Source of the DNA: DATAGF01 sp963819845
GTDB taxonomy: Bacteria; Actinomycetota; Thermoleophilia; Miltoncostaeales; Miltoncostaeaceae
Direction: 5' to 3'
Length of the DNA stretch: 64,000 bases
Assembly: GCA_963819845.1 (NCBI GenBank)
Contig: CAWFXQ010000002.1
Location: 181,001-245,000, forward strand
Shown: positions 63,898-64,000 of the stretch, piece after piece
Numbering within the stretch: position 1 is the first letter of the stretch
Layout: each line of letters opens with the position of its first letter
The notes under the pieces: generated by a model
What the model saw: only the letters and a program-made list of their open reading frames with translations
The model's database searches: none
Told to the model about the DNA's origin: nothing
Position numbers and translations under genes: made by a program

Positions 63898-64000
63898 CGG
63901 CCCGCCACGATACGGCAGCGCCGGCGCGGGCGACGGGATCATCGTGGTCGCGGAGGCGGGGACCCGCCGTCAAGCCACCGCACGGCTTCTCGCGCGGAGC

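Overview
The window is very GC-rich, rich in GTG starts and in stop/start overlaps of the GTGA and ATGA type. It fits a high-GC actinobacterium. The repeated family of secreted beta-propeller proteins ending in calcium-binding-type (RTX-like) glycine/aspartate repeats, together with GuaB3, an HTH-fused citrate synthase and many epoxide hydrolases, points towards Thermoleophilia (Solirubrobacterales/Gaiellales-like). That placement is inference from gene content, not measured.

Region by region. 1-5.2 kb: end of pcm, an S4 RNA-binding protein, an HTH-citrate synthase divergent from a DRE-TIM enzyme of the Re-citrate synthase type, a VOC protein and guaA. 5.3-14.1 kb: cluster of four propeller/RTX-like secreted proteins (three in tandem, 2 nt apart), with a beta-CASP ribonuclease inside the cluster and a truncated fifth copy. 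14.1-25.3 kb: guaB3, a PfkB sugar-phosphate kinase, a D-Ala-D-Ala carboxypeptidase, an acetoacetate decarboxylase-like protein divergent from a LacI regulator with a visible operator, a MazEF-like toxin pair, pyrF, an AEC transporter, a GH15 glycosidase, a DUF4126 protein and a 2-hydroxyacid dehydrogenase-like protein. 25.3-34.9 kb is the accessory part: RTX relic, left end of an IS630-type element, a Cys-rich orphan, an intact-looking IS630 element, a Moco-oxidase/flavin-reductase/DUF6510/epoxide-hydrolase operon, two further epoxide hydrolases, two halves of a broken redoxin gene and a DedA protein. Two direct copies of the groEL 3' end bracket the second half of this part. 34.9-46.5 kb: groES-groEL under a CIRCE operator, rph-rdgB, a sirtuin, an MFS transporter, VapBC, two alpha/beta hydrolases, murI, two thioredoxin-fold proteins and a flavin reductase. 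46.7-64 kb: DEAD-box helicase, a peroxidase/MFS/beta-propeller lipoprotein/SGNH operon, a YCII protein and a damaged sigma factor, EamA, DoxX, a cupin, typA, and small secreted or membrane proteins, ending in a pseudo-receiver/thioredoxin-reductase-like fusion.

A window-wide feature is the number of genes whose frame breaks once at a doubled base or G/C run (at least a dozen sites). Together with an apparent excess of GTTGAC/GTCAAC where GTCGAC would be expected, this could mean an unpolished long-read assembly. It limits confidence in every claim of gene decay. The strongest biological leads are the paired Si-/Re-type citrate synthases, the redoxin gene replaced in its middle by an epoxide hydrolase, the groEL 3'-end direct repeats, and the propeller/RTX expansion with an apparently identical repeat of about 400 bp.
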